64,000 nt of DNA from Sphingobium sp. Leaf26 (GCF_001421665.1 NZ_LMKV01000001.1:898731-962730), one strand, 5' to 3'. Numbered from the stretch's first letter, positions 18,107 to 27,329 are shown. Program-made: numbers and translations. The notes: generated by a model from the letters alone, not told the origin.

Positions 18107-19191
18107 CAGGCGGCAACCTTGCCGCGGCGGGCAACGAAATTCATGATCGCCAGCGGCTCCATCACCCCACATGTCAGCCCTGCGCCGGCCACCGAGCCCG
18201 GCATGCCCCATACGACGCTGCTCGCTTCATCCTGTGCGACGACCCAACCGCCGGCGGCCACGATCTCGCGCGCACCCAGCGTGCCGTCGCGCCCCATGCC
18301 GGTCAGGACGATACCCACCGCACCAGCGCCATAAATCTCCGCCATGCTGGCAAACATCGGGTCGACGCCGGGCAAATTCCCCGCCGACGTCCGCTCGGGG
18401 TTGAGCAGAATCACCACCCGTCCATGCAGGCTGCGGCGTAGCTGGATATTGGCATCGCCCGGCGCGACATAGATGGTATCGGGCTCCAGCACATCGCCGG
18501 TTTCGGCCACCTTCACCTTCAGGCTGGTCATGCGCGACAATTGCTGCGCAAAATAGACCGTGAAGCTGGCGGGTAAATGCTGAGTCAGCAGTACCGGCAC
18601 GCCCAATGGCGCCGCCAGCCCCTGAAACAACTGACCCAGTGCGTGAATACCACCGGTAGAGGCACCGATCCCGATACAGGCGAGTGGCGCACCGGCTGCA
18701 TCGACTCCCACTGGCGGCGTCACGCGCGGCAACGGCGCCGCCGCAGGCCGATCCCCGAACAGACGGTTCAATCGATCGATCAGGGCCTGGGGGAATTGTT
18801 CGCCGAAACTGCCGCTCCCCGGCTTGGAGACGATGTCGCTGGCGCCCAGCGCCAGTGCCTCGATCGCCGCGGCACTACCTTCCTCGCATTTGCCGGACAG
18901 GATCGCGACCTTGACGGAGGGATTGGCACGCAGAATTTGCGGCAACGCAGCCAGACCGCTCTGTCCCGGCAATTCGATGTCGAGCAGCACCAGATCGACG
19001 ACATGGTCCACCAGATAGCCCAGCGCATGTTCGGCACTGTTGGTCTTGTGGACGACGCTATAACCCGGATCGGAATTCAGAATCCGTTCGATCACCGTCC
19101 GCACGACGACCGAATCATCGACGACCAGCGCACGCACGACGGGGCGTGCATCGCCATGGCTGGTCATTATCGGCATCATCGCGGTCATCAC
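18106..19191 (-). CDS. cheB: Chemotaxis methylesterase/glutamine deamidase CheB
   Basis: Removes receptor methyl groups in response to phosphorylation by CheA. The 361-residue protein has an N-terminal receiver with phospho-acceptor D71 (VLLDIELPG) and a C-terminal esterase whose catalytic triad reads S178 (GASTGG), H205 (TQHLPA) and D302 (GMGRDG). Several ATG codons sit close together at the 5' end (MMTAMMPIMTSHG), so the exact start may be a few codons later. Coupled to cheR. Confidence 0.95.
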   Translation of the reverse strand: MMTAMMPIMTSHGDARPVVRALVVDDSVVVRTVIERILNSDPGYSVVHKTNSAEHALGYLVDHVVDLVLLDIELPGQSGLAALPQILRANPSVKVAILSGKCEEGSAAAIEALALGASDIVSKPGSGSFGEQFPQALIDRLNRLFGDRPAAAPLPRVTPPVGVDAAGAPLACIGIGASTGGIHALGQLFQGLAAPLGVPVLLTQHLPASFTVYFAQQLSRMTSLKVKVAETGDVLEPDTIYVAPGDANIQLRRSLHGRVVILLNPERTSAGNLPGVDPMFASMAEIYGAGAVGIVLTGMGRDGTLGAREIVAAGGWVVAQDEASSVVWGMPGSVAGAGLTCGVMEPLAIMNFVARRGKVAA

Positions 19192-19259
19192 GGGGCTCTC
19201 TGCGCGGAAGGATCAACGTAAAATCGGCGGTACTCCTGGATCAGCGGACAATCTGGCCG

Positions 19260-19625
19260 CTAGATCACCCCGACGATCGCCAGCTTGCTCTCCAGCGTTT
19301 CCCGGTCGAACGGCTTCATCACATATTCGTCGGCCCCTGCCTCGACCGCAGCCTTGATATGACTGATGCCATTTTCGGTGGTGCAGAAGATGATCTTGGG
19401 CCGCGCCGCCATCTTGGCGCTCGACAGCGCCTGAAGGAATTCCATCCCGCTCATGACCGGCATGTTCCAGTCGAGCAGCACGACGTCGGGGGGCGAAGCC
19501 TCGCACTGGGTCAGCGCGTCCTGCCCGTCCACCGCTTCGCTCACCGTCAGGTCCAGCGATTCGAGTATATGGCGTGCCACCTTGCGGATGACCTTCGAGT
19601 CGTCGACGACCAGGCAATTCTTCAT
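19260..19625 (-). CDS. cheY: CheY-type single-domain response regulator
   Basis: A 121-residue receiver with no output domain. The acidic pair is VDDS (residues 7-10), the phospho-acceptor is D52 in LLDWNMPVMSG, the switch threonine lies in FCTTEN and the conserved lysine in EYVMKPFD. Located between cheW and cheB, it is the natural messenger of this operon to the flagellar motor or another output. Confidence 0.95.
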   Translation of the reverse strand: MKNCLVVDDSKVIRKVARHILESLDLTVSEAVDGQDALTQCEASPPDVVLLDWNMPVMSGMEFLQALSSAKMAARPKIIFCTTENGISHIKAAVEAGADEYVMKPFDRETLESKLAIVGVI

Positions 19626-19707
19626 GAAGCGTCCCTTAGATTTATGCGTCCCGTTTCGTCGGGCTTAACCAGCAAAGGCGAGGATTTGGTAAACAAGCTT
19701 GGGCATA

Positions 19708-20145
19708 TCAGGCGGCCTGTGCGAGCGCCCCGCCCTCGATGAAGGCGGCAAGCGACACAAGCAGCCAGGGATGCCCCTCATGCTCCACCAGTGCGCGCGC
19801 ATAAGGCGCCCAGGCCGGATCGAGTTGACCGCGCAGTGGCAGAGCGCCGTCCGGTACGCGGCAAATATCCGATACCCCATCGACCATCAGGCCATAGCTA
19901 TGGCCACTGATATTCGCGATGATCGCCAATCCGCGCTGCTCGACCGGCGTTGCTTGCCCGCGAATCAAGGCTGCAACGTCGACGATCGTGAGCACCCGGC
20001 TGCGCAGAGCGGACAAGCCGGCAATATGCGCGCCCATGCCGGGGACGGGCGATACCTCGGTCAGGCGGACGACTGCCTCCACCTCCCCGGTTTCTACCGC
20101 AATCCGCGTGCCAGCCAGCGTGGCAAGAAGATAGAGCTGATCCAT
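19708..20145 (-). CDS. cheW: Chemotaxis coupling protein CheW
   Basis: 145-residue single CheW domain linking chemoreceptors to CheA. Beta-barrel features include LLATLAGTRIAVETGEVEAV and the conserved LRSRVLTIVD region. Homology begins at ATG 20145, ten bases after the cheA stop. Order cheA-cheW-cheY-cheB-cheR is fully syntenic. Confidence 0.92.
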   Translation of the reverse strand: MDQLYLLATLAGTRIAVETGEVEAVVRLTEVSPVPGMGAHIAGLSALRSRVLTIVDVAALIRGQATPVEQRGLAIIANISGHSYGLMVDGVSDICRVPDGALPLRGQLDPAWAPYARALVEHEGHPWLLVSLAAFIEGGALAQAA

Positions 20146-20156
20146 AGGCTTCTTCC

Positions 20157-22520
20157 TTACCCCCGCCGGCCGGCGATCGCCGCCATCAACGCATCCTGAT
20201 CGTAGCGGTAGATGCTGCCATCCTGCGGCCCGGCGGGTCGGGGCGACGCGCGCAGATGGACGACGCGGCATCCCATGATTTCCGCCGCCTGCATCGCATC
20301 GGCCTCTGTGCAGAGCACCACATCTTCCGGATCGACCAGGCTGTCTCCAGGCAGGCCCAGCAGAACTTCATGTCCCGCCTGCCGCAGCAGCGGCGCCAAT
20401 ATCTCGCGCGTCCACCCGTCATTGCTGTCGGCCAACAGGCAGCGTCCCCGCACGCGCTCGACCATTGCCTCCTCAGGCAAGGCAGCGAACAAAGCGAAGG
20501 GGTTGATCACCTCCAGATGCTCGCCCTCGATCACCGCGACGCCACTCAGCATACCGTGCATCGCCACCATGTCCGGTACGGCGGGCATCTGGACGATATC
20601 CAGCACAGCCGCGACCGGATAGCAGGCTTCGCGCCGATCGTCGCGGAGGCGCAACGCTGATACCTTGCCCCGGTCAAACTGCGACAGACCGTTGGCCACC
20701 GGCACCAGACGCCCGTCAAGCCGCACGAAAGCGCGTCCACCCGACCGGCCGAAAAGACCGGCATCGATATCCTCGACCCGCTCGATCAGCGACAATTTCA
20801 GCAGGCGCCGCTCGCCCGAAAGTTCCTCGAAACGCAGGGCGGCAACCATTTCCACGCCGGTTTGCGCAACGGCCGCCTCTTCCTGCTGTCGTGCCGCCCG
20901 ATCGTCGATGATGTTGGGCAGACGCGCGGCATTGGCCAGGCCCGCCGCATCCAGCAGCAGCATCGGCTTACCATTGTCGGGCAGCGTCATGCCGGCATAA
21001 ACGCCCGTCGCCATCACCAGCGGCGAAGCAGGACGGATCACCAGTTCCTCATGATTGTCGACCGTCGATACACCCATGGCGAAGGGCACGCCGGTCGCCG
21101 AACGCACCACCATGATCGCGCGCGGTCCCTGCTGCGCCGGCTTTTCCATGCCCAGCACATCCTCCAGATCGACCATGGAATGACGGACGGCGCGGATCGT
21201 CGCGATCTTCGCGCCGCCGACCTCACTGATATGCAAAGTCTCATTATTGTCGTGCAGTATCTCGACCACCGCCGCGCGCGGAATGGCGAAATGCTGGCCG
21301 CCGGCACGCACGATCAGGCCAGGGATGATGGTCAGGGTCAGCGGCACACGCAGCGTGATGCACAGCCCCTGCCCCGGCTGGTTATCCAGCGCGATGACGC
21401 CGCCGATCCGCTCCACATTGGCGCGAACCACATCCATGCCGACGCCACGGCCGGAAATAGCCGTCACCTTGCTGGCGGTCGACAAGCCCGCGTGGAAAAT
21501 AAGGTCGAGCTTGTCCTGTTCCGACATGCGGGCAGCGGCATCGGGCGTCAGGCGCCCGGCCGCGATCGCCTTGTCCACGAGCCGCGCCGTGTCGATGCCG
21601 GCGCCGTCATCGGCGATGGCGATAACGATCTGGTTGCCCGACTGACGCGCCTCCAGCCGCAGCCGACCGACTTCAGGCTTGCCGGCCGCCCGGCGCTTCT
21701 CGGGCGTCTCGATACCATGGTCGATGCTGTTGCGCACGATATGGGTGAGGGGGTCCACGACCATCTCCACCATTTCGCGGTCCATCTCGACGTCGCCGCC
21801 CTCCAGGCTGAGGTCGATCCGCTTGCCCAGGTCCCGCCCCAGATCGCGCACCATGCGCGGGATCGCCGCGAACAGGCGGTCGACGCGCTGCATCCGGGTC
21901 TTGGAAATCACGTCGCGCATGTCGGCAACGCAGGTCGACAACCGCTCGAACACATTGTCCAGTTCGGGATCGGCCGACCGCTCGCGCAGCTTGCGCGACA
22001 ATTCATTGCGCGCCAGCACCATGTCCGACACGCCGTTCATCAACTGGTCGATCAGGCTGAGCGGCAGGCGAATGGTACGTGGCCCAGATTGCGCCCCGCC
22101 GGATCGCGCCATCGCGACGGGCGCGACCTCGACCACCTGCTCTGGCTCTTCGCCCCGCGCGCTCAGCGCCCCGATCAGGAAATCGTCGTTCTCGCTCGGC
22201 AGCGCCGCGCCAATCGCCACCGCCTCGGTCAGTTCACCGATCCGGTCCATGATACCCAGGACGGCACTGACGGTTGCAGGATCAGGACGACGGTTGCCGG
22301 CGCGAATGTCCGACAGCACATCCTCGGCGGCATGGCTCAGCCGCTCGAAACGCGGCAGGTTGAGAAAGCCGCAACTACCCTTCACCGTATGGAAGAAGCG
22401 AAAGATCGCGTCCAGCCGGTCCCGGTCCGATGGATCGGCTTCCCAGGCGACGACTTCGCCTGCAAGAGCCTCCAGCGTCTCCTGGGTCTCGGATATGAAT
22501 TCCTGTAGTAGCTCGTCCAT
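20157..22520 (-). CDS. cheA: Chemotaxis histidine kinase CheA, with C-terminal extension
   Basis: 787 residues from ATG 22520, preceded by GAGGG. The HPt domain has the phospho-histidine H44 in FFHTVKGSCGFL. A short linker replaces the P2 response-regulator docking domain. Dimerisation (IDQLMNGVSDMVLARNEL), the ATPase N-box DPLTHIVRNSIDHGIE, the G-boxes GRGVGMDVVR and a CheW-like domain follow. Beyond that lie about 240 extra residues: a second CheW-like stretch (about 560-690) and a degenerate receiver-like tail (RCLLADSNDGW onward) lacking the usual acidic pocket. Lead gene of the che operon. Confidence 0.93.
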   Translation of the reverse strand: MDELLQEFISETQETLEALAGEVVAWEADPSDRDRLDAIFRFFHTVKGSCGFLNLPRFERLSHAAEDVLSDIRAGNRRPDPATVSAVLGIMDRIGELTEAVAIGAALPSENDDFLIGALSARGEEPEQVVEVAPVAMARSGGAQSGPRTIRLPLSLIDQLMNGVSDMVLARNELSRKLRERSADPELDNVFERLSTCVADMRDVISKTRMQRVDRLFAAIPRMVRDLGRDLGKRIDLSLEGGDVEMDREMVEMVVDPLTHIVRNSIDHGIETPEKRRAAGKPEVGRLRLEARQSGNQIVIAIADDGAGIDTARLVDKAIAAGRLTPDAAARMSEQDKLDLIFHAGLSTASKVTAISGRGVGMDVVRANVERIGGVIALDNQPGQGLCITLRVPLTLTIIPGLIVRAGGQHFAIPRAAVVEILHDNNETLHISEVGGAKIATIRAVRHSMVDLEDVLGMEKPAQQGPRAIMVVRSATGVPFAMGVSTVDNHEELVIRPASPLVMATGVYAGMTLPDNGKPMLLLDAAGLANAARLPNIIDDRAARQQEEAAVAQTGVEMVAALRFEELSGERRLLKLSLIERVEDIDAGLFGRSGGRAFVRLDGRLVPVANGLSQFDRGKVSALRLRDDRREACYPVAAVLDIVQMPAVPDMVAMHGMLSGVAVIEGEHLEVINPFALFAALPEEAMVERVRGRCLLADSNDGWTREILAPLLRQAGHEVLLGLPGDSLVDPEDVVLCTEADAMQAAEIMGCRVVHLRASPRPAGPQDGSIYRYDQDALMAAIAGRRG

Positions 22521-22619
22521 TCCCTCAAGGCCCCAAGGCTGCGCGCTTCGGCACCATTGCGGCCGCATAGTTAAGGGGCCGTTAAAGCTGCGGTGAACAG
22601 CGAAATGGAGCAAAGAAAA

Positions 22620-22645
22620 GGGCGCCGCGGAAAACCGCGACGCCC
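22620..22645 (-). terminator. Intrinsic terminator of the small lipoprotein gene
   Basis: On the minus strand an 11-base GC stem with a TTTT loop is followed by the T-rich run CCCTTTTCTTT (22611-22619). It lies about 30 bases beyond the stop of the lipoprotein gene. Confidence 0.85.
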
Positions 22646-22672
22646 CTGAAAGCCTGGCTATGGTGCCGTTGC

Positions 22673-22942
22673 TTACTGATGCTTCTCGACGGCGTCGGCG
22701 GCCTTTTCACCAGCTTCGCGCGTCGCATCGGCCTTGTTTTCCAGAGCATCGGCTGCGTTTTCAGCCGCATTTTCTGCATTGCCGCTCAGATTGTCAGCCA
22801 TCGCTTCCATATTGTCGGCCTGGTTGTCGATCGCATCCGCCTTATTCTCGTATGCGTTCTCGACCTTGTTTTCCTTGGCGGAATCGCACGCGGAAAGTGC
22901 GACAAGGCTGGCAAGGCCCAATACTGCGACGAAAGTTTTCAC
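22673..22942 (-). CDS. Small helical repeat lipoprotein
   Basis: 89 residues starting at GTG 22942 with AGGAGA seven bases upstream. A signal peptide ends in the lipobox LSAC, so the mature protein begins with a lipidated cysteine and is anchored in a membrane facing the periplasm. The mature part is made of loosely repeated Ala/Asn/Glu/Asp/Lys units (ENKADAIDNQADNMEAMAD and similar), predicting a soluble amphipathic helix of the LEA/apolipoprotein-like or Lpp-like kind. It has its own terminator and is a monocistronic unit. Function unknown; envelope spacing or osmotic protection would be guesses. Confidence 0.8.
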   Translation of the reverse strand: MKTFVAVLGLASLVALSACDSAKENKVENAYENKADAIDNQADNMEAMADNLSGNAENAAENAADALENKADATREAGEKAADAVEKHQ

Positions 22943-23087
22943 GGCGTTATCTCCTGTTGCGCCCCCTCAGGGCATACATCATTTAGCACCGGGCCGGGAC
23001 GGCTTTTGCCACCTCAAACCCTGACGCGGATCAACCGGCCGTACGCCTGATGGTTCCCGCCGCAAGCTCGTTTCGTCGCATAAACGA

Positions 23088-23525
23088 TTATTTTTTGAGC
23101 GAATCCCGAATTTCGCGCAGCAGCACGATGTCTTCCGGCGTGGGCGCCGGCGCGGCCGGTGCGGGTTCCGGCTTGGCGGTCAGCTTGTTCATCGCCTTTA
23201 CCAGCAGGAAGATGATGAAGGCCAGGATGACAAAGTTGACCAATACGGTCAGGAACTGTCCCCAGCCGAACATGGCGACGCCAGCCGCCTTCAGGTCGGT
23301 ATAGCTGGTGGGGTTGCCCTTGAAGTCCGCAGGCAGGTCGCCCAATCGCACGAAATAGCCCGAAAAATCGGCACCGCCGAAGATGTAGCCGACGACCGGC
23401 ATGATCAGGTCATCGGTCAGCGACTTGGTTATGGTCGCGAAGGCGCCACCGATGATGACACCCACGGCCAGGTCCATCACATTGCCGCGATTGATGAACG
23501 TCTTGAATTCGGAAACCAGCCCCAT
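23088..23525 (-). CDS. mscL: Large-conductance mechanosensitive channel MscL
   Basis: Inner-membrane emergency valve against hypo-osmotic shock. 145 residues. First helix contains the gate signature [15 protein letters not shown], and the second helix is [23 protein letters not shown]. The Pro/Ala linker and charged C-terminal helix [14 protein letters not shown] complete the family layout. Divergent from the LemA gene. Confidence 0.97.
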   Translation of the reverse strand: MGLVSEFKTFINRGNVMDLAVGVIIGGAFATITKSLTDDLIMPVVGYIFGGADFSGYFVRLGDLPADFKGNPTSYTDLKAAGVAMFGWGQFLTVLVNFVILAFIIFLLVKAMNKLTAKPEPAPAAPAPTPEDIVLLREIRDSLKK

Positions 23526-23627
23526 GGTGTAAGCCCCTTATACCATCTGCGATAAACCCTGCATGGCCCGTTGCGTCGCCGGGGGCAACGTCCTATTTCA
23601 ACGGCGAAACAAAGCCGAGGATGTTCC

Positions 23628-24230
23628 ATGTCGCTGATGCGTCGTTTTTCCACCGTGCTTCTGCCGATCGTCGGCGCACTGACCCTGTCCGCCTGCGGCA
23701 TCAATAGCGTGCCGACGGCGCAAGAAGAGGCGAACGCCAAATGGGCAGATGTCCAGGCGCAATATCAGCGCCGCGCCAATCTGGTCGGCAACCTCGTCGC
23801 CACGGTGAAGGCGGCGGGCAAGCAGGAACAGGATACGCTGGTCAAGGTGACCGAAGCCCGCGCCAAGGCGACATCGGTCCAGGTCAATGCAGAAGACTTG
23901 TCCGACCCCGCCAAGGTCGCGCAATTCCAGGCTGCGCAGGCGCAGTTGAGCCAGGGCCTTGGCCGCCTGCTCGCCTCGGTCGAGGCCTATCCGGACCTCA
24001 AGACGAACGAGAATTTCCTGCAACTCCAGTCGCAACTGGAAGGCACGGAAAACCGCATCGCCGTCGCCATCCGCGACTATAATGGCGCGGTGCAGGCCTA
24101 TAATACCCGCATTCGCACCTTCCCGGACGCAATCGGCGCTAAGATCATCCATGGCGCCAAGCCGATGACCCCGTTCCAGGCTACCACGCCGGGCGCGGAA
24201 GAAGCGCCGAAGGTCGACTTCGGCAACTGA
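23628..24230 (+). CDS. LemA family lipoprotein
   Basis: 200 residues starting at ATG 23628. The signal peptide ends with the lipobox LSAC, so it is probably lipid-anchored. The mature region has the LemA signature: a first helix with KWADVQAQYQRRANLVGNL and later YNGAVQAYNTRIRTFP. LemA proteins form helical rods at the membrane; their biochemical role is unclear. It heads a run with three TPM-domain genes, a pairing seen in many bacteria and hinting at a joint envelope function. Confidence 0.93.
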   Translation: MSLMRRFSTVLLPIVGALTLSACGINSVPTAQEEANAKWADVQAQYQRRANLVGNLVATVKAAGKQEQDTLVKVTEARAKATSVQVNAEDLSDPAKVAQFQAAQAQLSQGLGRLLASVEAYPDLKTNENFLQLQSQLEGTENRIAVAIRDYNGAVQAYNTRIRTFPDAIGAKIIHGAKPMTPFQATTPGAEEAPKVDFGN

Positions 24231-24241
24231 ACGGCAGGTCG

Positions 24242-24751
24242 GTGATTGTCCGTTCTGCCATTCTGATGAGCCTCATGCTGCTTTCTGGTTGCGGCGCTGA
24301 TGTGCAGGCACCGAAAGCAGCATTGGAATTGACCGGAAGGGTGGTCGACGAAGCCCATCTGATTGACCCTGAACTTGAGCGCCAGTTGACCGCCCGACTC
24401 GTTCGGTTGCAACAGGAAACAGGCGCGCAGATGGTGATCGCTACGACCGCTTCGCTGGGCGGCGAGGATATCGATGCCTACAGCCTGACATTGGCCAACG
24501 CATGGCGCGTAGGGAGCAAAGAACGTAATGATGGACTTTTGCTATTGGTAGCACCGTCGGAGCGGAAGGTGCGGATCGAAGTCGGTTACGGATTGGAGAT
24601 GGTGATGACCAATGCTCTCTGCGCTGACATCATCCGTCGCTCTATCGTGCCGCGTTTTCGCAACGGCGACGTGCGCGGCGGAATAGTTGCTGGAACTGAT
24701 GCCATCGTGGCGGTTATGACAAAACCCCAAACGCAACGGAAAGCCGCATGA
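24242..24751 (+). CDS. TPM-domain lipoprotein (YgcG-like, short form)
   Basis: 169 residues from GTG 24242, 11 bases after lemA. The signal ends with the lipobox LLSGC. The body is a single TPM (TLP18.3/Psb32/MOLO-1) domain: VVDEAHLIDPELERQL, then GLLLLVAPSERKVRIEVGYGLE and the helix RRSIVPRFRNGDVRGGI. It lacks the membrane helix and Gly-rich tail found in the next gene. Overlaps that gene by four bases. An internal ATG at 24266 is a possible but less likely start. Confidence 0.85.
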   Translation: MIVRSAILMSLMLLSGCGADVQAPKAALELTGRVVDEAHLIDPELERQLTARLVRLQQETGAQMVIATTASLGGEDIDAYSLTLANAWRVGSKERNDGLLLLVAPSERKVRIEVGYGLEMVMTNALCADIIRRSIVPRFRNGDVRGGIVAGTDAIVAVMTKPQTQRKAA

Positions 24752-25560
24752 AACTGATGCGTGTCTTGCTCTTGGTCCTGGCGCTGTTGGCCTCCGCCCC
24801 ATCGGCTTGGGCGCAGACCTTCCCCAAGTTCGATGACAAGGGTGTGGTCGATGCCGCAAACCTGCTGGACCCGGCCCAGGAACAGGCCCTCAGCGCAAAG
24901 CTGATCGCTCAGAAAAAGGCCAGCGGACGGGCGCTTTTCGTGGCGACCATCCCGGACCTTCAGGGCTATGACATATCCGATTACGGCTATCGGCTAGGCC
25001 GGGACTGGAAAATCGGCGACAAGGACAACAATGGCGCCTTGCTGATTATCGCGCCCGCCGAACGCAAGATCCGAATCGAGGTCGGTTATGGGCTGGAAGG
25101 CGTGCTGACTGATGCCGTTTCCTCCCAGATCATTCGTAACGCCATCAGCCCGCGCTTCAAGACGGGGGACATGGCCGGTGGCATCAATGCCGGCGTGGAC
25201 GCGATCGCTGCCCTGCTCGCGCTTCCACCTGATGAGGCAAAGCAGCGCGCCGCAGCGGCAGAAGCAGCGGCCCGCAAACAGGATGATGGTGGTGGCGGAA
25301 TCATCGCCTTCTGGATCATCCTGTTCATCGTCTTCTTTGTCGCTCTCCCGCTCCTGTCACGTGCCAAGGGTGGCAAACGCTATCGAAGTGGCGGCGGCAG
25401 CGGGCCGATCATCATCTGGGGACCGGGCGCTGGCTCTGACTGGGGCAGCTCCGGCTGGGGATCGGGTGGCGGCGGCTCCAGTTGGGGCGGCGGCGATAGC
25501 GGTGGTGGTTTTTCGGGTGGCGGCAGCTTCGGCGGCGGCGGCGCATCAGGGGATTGGTGA
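24748..25560 (+). CDS. TPM-domain membrane protein with glycine-rich tail
   Basis: 270 residues. Sec signal peptide ending ASAPSAWA, a TPM domain at about residues 25-150 (GALLIIAPAERKIRIEVGYG; IIRNAISPRFKTGDM), a membrane helix near residues 188-208 (IIAFWIILFIVFFVALPLL) and a cytoplasmic or surface tail of Gly/Ser/Trp repeats. This is the standard YgcG layout. It shares a close motif set with the preceding gene, suggesting duplication. Coupled on both sides. Confidence 0.92.
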   Translation: MKLMRVLLLVLALLASAPSAWAQTFPKFDDKGVVDAANLLDPAQEQALSAKLIAQKKASGRALFVATIPDLQGYDISDYGYRLGRDWKIGDKDNNGALLIIAPAERKIRIEVGYGLEGVLTDAVSSQIIRNAISPRFKTGDMAGGINAGVDAIAALLALPPDEAKQRAAAAEAAARKQDDGGGGIIAFWIILFIVFFVALPLLSRAKGGKRYRSGGGSGPIIIWGPGAGSDWGSSGWGSGGGGSSWGGGDSGGGFSGGGSFGGGGASGDW

Positions 25561-26237
25561 TGCAGCTTCATCTTTCGCAAGCCGACCATGAGCTTGTCTC
25601 CACCGCCGTGGCGGACGCGGAGGCGCATACGTCCGGTGAGATCGTTACAATCGTCGCGCGGCGATCCGACAACTATCATGATGTCGGCCTCAGTTGGGCG
25701 GCGGCGGCGGTGTTCGTCGCCCTTGCCCTGATGGCCGCTTTCCCGGTCCATTTGCGCGCCTTCCTCTCGATGCTGCTGCTTGGCTGGGAACATGAACTGG
25801 CCGATTGGAAGCTGCTCATGGGGCTGCTCGGCCTTCTTATCCTCAAATTCCTGGTCGTGCGCTATCTGCTGGCGATCATGCCGCTGCGCATGCTGGCGAC
25901 GCCGCGCGCGACCAAGGCGCGCCGGGTCAGGCGCCGCGCCATCCTGCTGTTCCGCACCGCCGCCGAAGCGCGTACACGCGGCCGCACCGGCGTCCTCATC
26001 TATCTCTCGCTGGACGAACATCGCGCCGAGATCGTCGCTGACCGCGCGATCAACGCAAAGGTCGCGCCGGAAGCCTGGGGCGAAGCGATGGCCGCGCTGA
26101 TCGACGCCATTCGCGCCGGTCGTGCGGGCGAAGGGCTGGCGGCGGCCGTGCGTCAGGTCGGGCTGGTTCTGGCTACCCATTTCCCGCGCGCCGACGATGA
26201 TATCAATGAACTCCCTGACAGGCTGATCGAATTATGA
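25560..26237 (+). CDS. TPM-domain membrane protein, third copy
   Basis: About 225 residues. ATG 25560 shares its A with the previous stop; TTG 25554 and GTG 25557 are in the same frame. Two membrane segments (about residues 48-68 and 85-108) interrupt a TPM-like domain, the second half of which reads LLFRTAAEARTRGRTGVLIYLSLDEHRAEIVAD split across about residues 120-155. More divergent than the two genes before it. Overlaps the Nudix gene by four bases. Confidence 0.85.
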   Translation: MQLHLSQADHELVSTAVADAEAHTSGEIVTIVARRSDNYHDVGLSWAAAAVFVALALMAAFPVHLRAFLSMLLLGWEHELADWKLLMGLLGLLILKFLVVRYLLAIMPLRMLATPRATKARRVRRRAILLFRTAAEARTRGRTGVLIYLSLDEHRAEIVADRAINAKVAPEAWGEAMAALIDAIRAGRAGEGLAAAVRQVGLVLATHFPRADDDINELPDRLIEL

Positions 26238-26776
26238 CCGATCCAGACCGGACCGCGCCCGAAGAAGTGATGTGGACGGGCCGCTTCATCACCGCCAGGA
26301 AACGCGGCAAATGGGAATATGTCGGCCGCGCACGCGGCATCCACGCCGCCGTCATCCTGGCGATCGACGAAGCGGACGATGACTGCCATGTCCTGCTGGT
26401 CGATCAATATCGCGTGCCGCTCGGCCGACGCTGCATCGAATTGCCCGCCGGCCTGGTCGGTGATGAGGAGGAGGGCGAGGACGCCAGCATCGCCGCTGCC
26501 CGCGAACTGGAGGAAGAAACCGGATATCGCCCCGCCCGTCTACAATCGCTCGGCCAGTTCTACAGTTCGCCCGGCATGGTGTCGGAAAGCTTCACGCTTT
26601 TCCGCGCGTACGGGCTGGTGAAAACCGGCGAAGGCGGGGGCGTCGCGGACGAGGATATCCATGTCCATCGCGTGCCGATCGCCAAACTGCACGAACAGAT
26701 CGCCGACTGGCGCGCGCAGGGCTATGCGATGGACGTCAAGCTGCTCCTGTTACTGGGCGCGGGCATGTTGGCCTGA
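26234..26776 (+). CDS. Nudix hydrolase, ADP-ribose pyrophosphatase-like
   Basis: 180 residues with the Nudix box running from GDEEEGEDAS through AARELEEETGY; the REL-EEETG core binds the metal ions. The upstream pattern ELPAGLV is the usual ADP-ribose pyrophosphatase (NudF-like) lead-in, so cleavage of ADP-ribose or a related sugar nucleotide is likely. Translationally coupled to the third TPM gene, ending one base before the convergent DUF6456-like gene. Confidence 0.9.
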   Translation: MTDPDRTAPEEVMWTGRFITARKRGKWEYVGRARGIHAAVILAIDEADDDCHVLLVDQYRVPLGRRCIELPAGLVGDEEEGEDASIAAARELEEETGYRPARLQSLGQFYSSPGMVSESFTLFRAYGLVKTGEGGGVADEDIHVHRVPIAKLHEQIADWRAQGYAMDVKLLLLLGAGMLA

Positions 26777-27235
26777 TCAGGTCACCCGATACCAGGTCGC
26801 GACCCGATCCAGCGCCAACGTCAGCACCAGTTTGCCGGCGCGACTGGGCCAGCCCAGCGCCTTTTCCGCTGCACCCAGCCCCTCGCCGGCGCAAGCCACC
26901 CGCCACAATATGTCAGCCAGCCCCGGCCCGGCAGCCTTGATCGCTCCGTCGAACCGATCCCGCGCCGCCAGTTGCGCCAATGTCGGATCGCTCGGCGCAC
27001 CATGCGCCCTGCCGCCACGCGGGGCCGCATCCCAACGCATCGTGATCCGCGCACCCAACCCCGCCTTCTCCCAGTCCCGGCGCAGCAGGTCGCCTGCCAT
27101 ATGATGGCGCGCGCTCAGATGACCGCGCGCATGCAGCCAGGTGATCGGCGACTCACCGATATGTACCAGCACCGACTGGATGCGTCCGTCCGGATCCTCG
27201 ATCATCTGTTCGACATGGGTGGTGGCCACGGACAT
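26777..27235 (-). CDS. DUF6456-like protein
   Basis: About 152 residues. The pattern LSARHHMAGDLLRRDWEKAG followed by ITMRWDA and a helix starting DRFDGAIKAAGP resembles the alphaproteobacterial DUF6456 family, of unknown function though sometimes fused to helix-turn-helix domains. The AAGGAG ribosome site abuts ATG 27235 with no spacing, so the GTG two codons on (27229) is the better start. Divergent from the XRE regulator. Confidence 0.7.
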   Translation of the reverse strand: MSVATTHVEQMIEDPDGRIQSVLVHIGESPITWLHARGHLSARHHMAGDLLRRDWEKAGLGARITMRWDAAPRGGRAHGAPSDPTLAQLAARDRFDGAIKAAGPGLADILWRVACAGEGLGAAEKALGWPSRAGKLVLTLALDRVATWYRVT

Positions 27236-27329
27236 CTCCTTGCTGGCAAAAGGTTATGCGCAAGTGCTTGCCATGTGGGATAATCTGTAGGAAAGAGAAA
27301 ACCAAATAGGTTCTTATGCAGGATATGGG

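Noticed and set aside
20862..22508. 548-codon plus-strand frame opposite cheA
   Set aside because: Shadow of a textbook CheA; His/Arg/Asp-rich.
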